DNA of 8,658 nt from Desulfomicrobiaceae bacterium (GTDB taxonomy: Bacteria; Desulfobacterota; Desulfovibrionia; Desulfovibrionales; Desulfomicrobiaceae), in contig DPEO01000109.1 in assembly GCA_003530935.1 (NCBI GenBank), positions 1 through 8,658 on the forward strand, written 5' to 3'. The translations under genes and the position numbers were made by a program. Shown piece after piece: positions 7,133 to 8,658 of the stretch; position 1 is the stretch's first letter; each line of letters starts with the position of its first letter. A model generated the notes under the pieces. It was not told the origin of the DNA and made no database searches. It saw nothing but the letters and a program-made list of their open reading frames with translations.

Positions 7133-7201
7133 CGGCCCGCATAACCGGCTGGCAATGGAGCGCAGCGGAATTGCCAGTCCGAGTTGATGCGGTTGTTATC
7201 T
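7127..7201 (-). repeat. attC recombination site (59-base-element type)
   Basis: Minus-strand order: R'' AGATAAC (7201-7195), L'' arm (about 7190-7178), inner stem CTGGCAAT/ATTGCCAG (7177-7170 with 7156-7149), a 13-base terminal loop, L' arm, then R' GTTAAAC (7133-7127), a perfect match to GTTRRRY. The arms GCATCAACTCGGACTGG and its partner GCATAACCGGCTGG pair except for three extra bases (C opposite 7186, T opposite 7182, A opposite 7178) on the R''-L'' side. The outer two are 8 bases apart, as for the extrahelical G20'' and T12'' of the V. cholerae repeat. Overall length is 75 bases. Confidence 0.78.
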
Positions 7202-7210
7202 GATCTTGTT

Positions 7211-7630
7211 TTAATCAGCCTGGTGAGCAGTTAAGAACATCGCCTTTTCTAACGCTGCAAAAAACTGTTGGTATGGCTCCGGATCTGTAACCGGCTGTAC
7301 GTTATACTGTGCATTAGCACGGACAAGGAGCTGAGTTGTCCCTCGCGGACGAACTGTTACCGTCATGCGAAGTGCATAACCCTTTAATTTTGTGGCACTA
7401 ACGGTTCCTAGGGTTGCATCTGCCTTGTCGAGCACAAATCCCAAATCCTGCAGTGTTGCCATTACAGTCCTTAATGTCTTTTCCTTATCTGTAGTGTCAA
7501 AAGCTCGTGTCTGAATACTCCTCAGTTGAACTTGACTTGCCTCAGAATCAAGAAGTCGTTGTTGGGTTGTTGCGCAACCTGCAAGAAAGACAACTAATGC
7601 AAAAAACAAAAGTGAAAATCTTGTTTTCAT
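7211..7630 (-). CDS. Lipoprotein, paralogue of the upstream gene
   Basis: A 139-residue predicted lipoprotein. Its signal peptide is MKTRFSLLFFALVVFLAGC with lipobox LAGC and lipidated Cys19. The +2 residue is Ala, so an outer-membrane destination is expected by the E. coli rule. The mature part aligns collinearly with the preceding gene: QTRAFDTTDKE (40-50), LQDLGF (60-65), LGTVSATK (74-81), and a C-terminal DPEPYQQFFAALEKAMFL (116-133). It lacks the Gly/Ala-rich insert of its partner. I know no assigned function. The start overlaps the previous stop as ATGA (7627-7630), with GGAGGG 9 bases upstream, so translation is probably coupled. The stop codon is followed after 9 bases by the attC site. 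Confidence 0.85.
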   Translation of the reverse strand: MKTRFSLLFFALVVFLAGCATTQQRLLDSEASQVQLRSIQTRAFDTTDKEKTLRTVMATLQDLGFVLDKADATLGTVSATKLKGYALRMTVTVRPRGTTQLLVRANAQYNVQPVTDPEPYQQFFAALEKAMFLTAHQAD

Positions 7631-8157
7631 ATTTCTTGTCCCTCCAGAAAAATTGCTTTTGAAAGCTTATCAAAAAATTCTTGGTACACTGCGGGATCAA
7701 TTATACTCTCCGACTTAGTTACTTGCCCTTGTGTATTCCAAACAATACGCTGGAAAGTAACTCTTACAGCTATATACTTTTCCTGGTCTCCTATAGGGCG
7801 AGTTACTACACTAGCCCGCATTTTTTGTTCTTTGTCGACTGGCATTGCCCCCCCGCCCAAAGCTGCAACTATAACTGCTGCGACGATTTGCCCTGCATTT
7901 TCAGCACTTCTTTGTTTAGATGCTGTTATTAAACCAAGATTTGTTTCGCTTTCATCAATATTGAACCCCATATCCTGAAGAAGCCCAGCACAAGCAGCCA
8001 GTATTTTTGCCTCATCTTTAGTTTCATACTTCCGAGTTTGCATTTGACGTTCTGCAAGAGATTCAGGGCTCAAGGTTAAAGCATCTTTTGGTATTGTTTG
8101 ACACCCTGTTGTTATAAGAAAAATGCCCACAAGAAATATGGATAAAAACTTTTTCAT
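7627..8157 (-). CDS. Lipoprotein with Gly/Ala-rich hydrophobic insert
   Basis: A 176-residue predicted lipoprotein. Signal peptide MKKFLSIFLVGIFLITTGC has lipobox TTGC and lipidated Cys19; the +2 residue is Gln. The mature part contains LSPESLAERQMQTRKYETKD (29-48), LQDMGF (60-65), NLGLITASK (73-81), a hydrophobic Gly/Ala segment AGQIVAAVIVAALGGGAMP (88-106), RVTFQRIVW (132-140), and DPAVYQEFFDKLSKAIFL (154-171). The next gene is a paralogue without the 88-106 segment. The segment may be a membrane-contacting helix or hairpin. Function is not known to me. The ATG at 8157 has only the weak GGGGTAGG upstream. It begins 12 bases after the BamE-like gene and ends in an ATGA overlap with its paralogue. 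Confidence 0.85.
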   Translation of the reverse strand: MKKFLSIFLVGIFLITTGCQTIPKDALTLSPESLAERQMQTRKYETKDEAKILAACAGLLQDMGFNIDESETNLGLITASKQRSAENAGQIVAAVIVAALGGGAMPVDKEQKMRASVVTRPIGDQEKYIAVRVTFQRIVWNTQGQVTKSESIIDPAVYQEFFDKLSKAIFLEGQEI

Positions 8158-8169
8158 ATGCCTACCCCA

Positions 8170-8586
8170 TTAAAATCGTGATGTATGATATGCAAAATCA
8201 CGCACCTTTTTGTCATTATCGAATTTAATTATTATCGTGAGGGTTTGTTGGCTTGTAGAGGATGAACCAGCACTTCCACGGTAACCAAACAAGATCAAAG
8301 TTCCATAACCTGAACTTTCTGATTGGACTCTATCTGTAGAAATTTTATCGTAAATCCAGACTTCACGACCCTGCTCATCAGTAGTAACAATATTTGGGGA
8401 ACCAAGAGCAGCCGCTACTTCTGCGCCAGACATCCCTTTCTTGATTTCTCTTTGGACTGTCCCTACTGTTAATTTATCCCCTCGTAACCCTTCCTGCGTG
8501 TCTGCCGCATGACGCGCGGCAACGCACCCTGTAAATAATGCAACGAAAGAAATAAATACGATTGTCGTCATTCCCTTTTTTAACAT
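8170..8586 (-). CDS. BamE/SmpA-like small lipoprotein
   Basis: A 138-residue predicted lipoprotein. A hydrophobic signal peptide ends in lipobox FTGC with lipidated Cys21. Residues 44-80 (VQREIKKGMSGAEVAAALGSPN, ending WIYD) follow the SmpA/OmlA/BamE pattern of a helix with a GMS(x)xEV turn, a G-x-P and a W-x-Y strand. The end, TIIIKFDNDKKVRDF (117-131), gives the expected last strand. A Gly/Ser/Thr-rich stretch (about 103-115) separates the two. BamE proper assists outer-membrane protein assembly, but many lipoproteins share this small fold, so role is not implied. The start at 8586 has a strong AAAGGAGG (8593-8600) at 6 bases. A longer in-frame start at 8613 would put that site inside the gene. 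First gene of the cassette operon. Confidence 0.82.
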   Translation of the reverse strand: MLKKGMTTIVFISFVALFTGCVAARHAADTQEGLRGDKLTVGTVQREIKKGMSGAEVAAALGSPNIVTTDEQGREVWIYDKISTDRVQSESSGYGTLILFGYRGSAGSSSTSQQTLTIIIKFDNDKKVRDFAYHTSRF

Positions 8587-8632
8587 TCTATGCCTCCTTT
8601 GTGTTTTGAACATGTTGATTCATCTTATTTAC

Positions 8633-8658
8633 AGATAACGCGCCGATGAGCGGCGCCG
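8633..8658 (-). repeat. 3' half of the preceding attC site (partial, at window edge)
   Basis: Minus-strand reading from the window end gives a GC-rich arm (CCGCTCATCGGCGC, within 8652-8640) joined to the core GTTATCT (8639-8633). The layout, an L' arm directly followed by GTTRxxY, matches the 3' end of the complete attC at 7127. The 5' half is outside the window, so pairing cannot be tested. It marks the start of the lipoprotein cassette. Confidence 0.55.

Larger units (their letters stand above)
7133..8638 (-). mobile_element. Integron gene cassette carrying three lipoprotein genes
   Basis: Read on the minus strand, this 1506-base unit starts just after the G of a GTTATCT core (8639/8638). 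It carries three lipoprotein genes on that strand and ends at the G of GTTAAAC (7133/7132). The R'' box of its attC, AGATAAC (7201-7195), is exactly complementary to the first core GTTATCT, as expected when a cassette has circularised and integrated through one site. The last stop codon is 9 bases before the attC, and the first start codon is 53 bases inside the cassette. Its base composition is visibly more AT-rich than the flanking chromosome. No convincing promoter is seen in the 52-base leader. intI and attI are not in the window. Confidence 0.75.

Noticed and set aside
8170..8613. Longer start of the BamE-like lipoprotein at 8613
   Set aside because: The extra nine codons contain the strong AAAGGAGG site and would put charged residues in front of the signal peptide; 8586 has ideal spacing.
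7127..8658. Reading the cassette array in the + orientation (attC downstream of the KKEWKKV frame)
   Set aside because: The boundary complementarity allows it, but then R' would be GTTATCT, a poorer core, the extra arm bases would be on the wrong side compared with the V. cholerae repeat, and all three cassette genes would face backwards.

Overview
The window looks like chromosomal DNA from a GC-rich, probably anaerobic proteobacterium. The gene set (SelA, a UXS-type sugar decarboxylase, and hisC next to cmk) and the protein style fit the Desulfovibrio-like deltaproteobacteria, but that placement is inference. The left two thirds is GC-rich housekeeping DNA. The right end, from about 7130, is visibly AT-rich and foreign.

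Left block (1-5694). The 3' end of a mazG gene on the + strand converges on, and overlaps, a tight minus-strand operon read folC, selA, uxs, hisC, cmk. The operon covers folate polyglutamylation, Sec-tRNA synthesis, UDP-xylose formation, a histidine aminotransferase and CMP kinase. The folC/selA junction is an ATGA overlap. The gaps selA-uxs and uxs-hisC are 7 and 9 bases, and hisC-cmk is 43 bases.

Middle block (5695-7126). A tRNA-Ala(CGC) on the + strand has a plausible promoter and a clear intrinsic terminator. It is followed by a convergent cyclase-family hydrolase. The ribosome binding site of the hydrolase lies at the broken end of an IS3-like orfA remnant. Behind the IS terminus is a 30-residue 3' fragment of another gene.

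Right block (7127-8658). This is the most interesting part. A complete integron gene cassette can be recognised, read on the minus strand. It starts at a G/TTATCT core site (8639/8638), carries three lipoprotein genes (a BamE-like protein and two tandem paralogues), and ends 9 bases after the last stop codon in a folded attC site (7127-7201). That attC ends in a perfect GTTAAAC core. Its R'' box AGATAAC is exactly complementary to the start of the cassette. The arm asymmetry (extra bases on the R''-L'' side) matches the Vibrio cholerae repeat type and fixes the orientation. The last 20 bases of the window look like the 3' half of the preceding attC. The array should therefore continue to the right, with any intI beyond it, and the window holds the distal end of the array.
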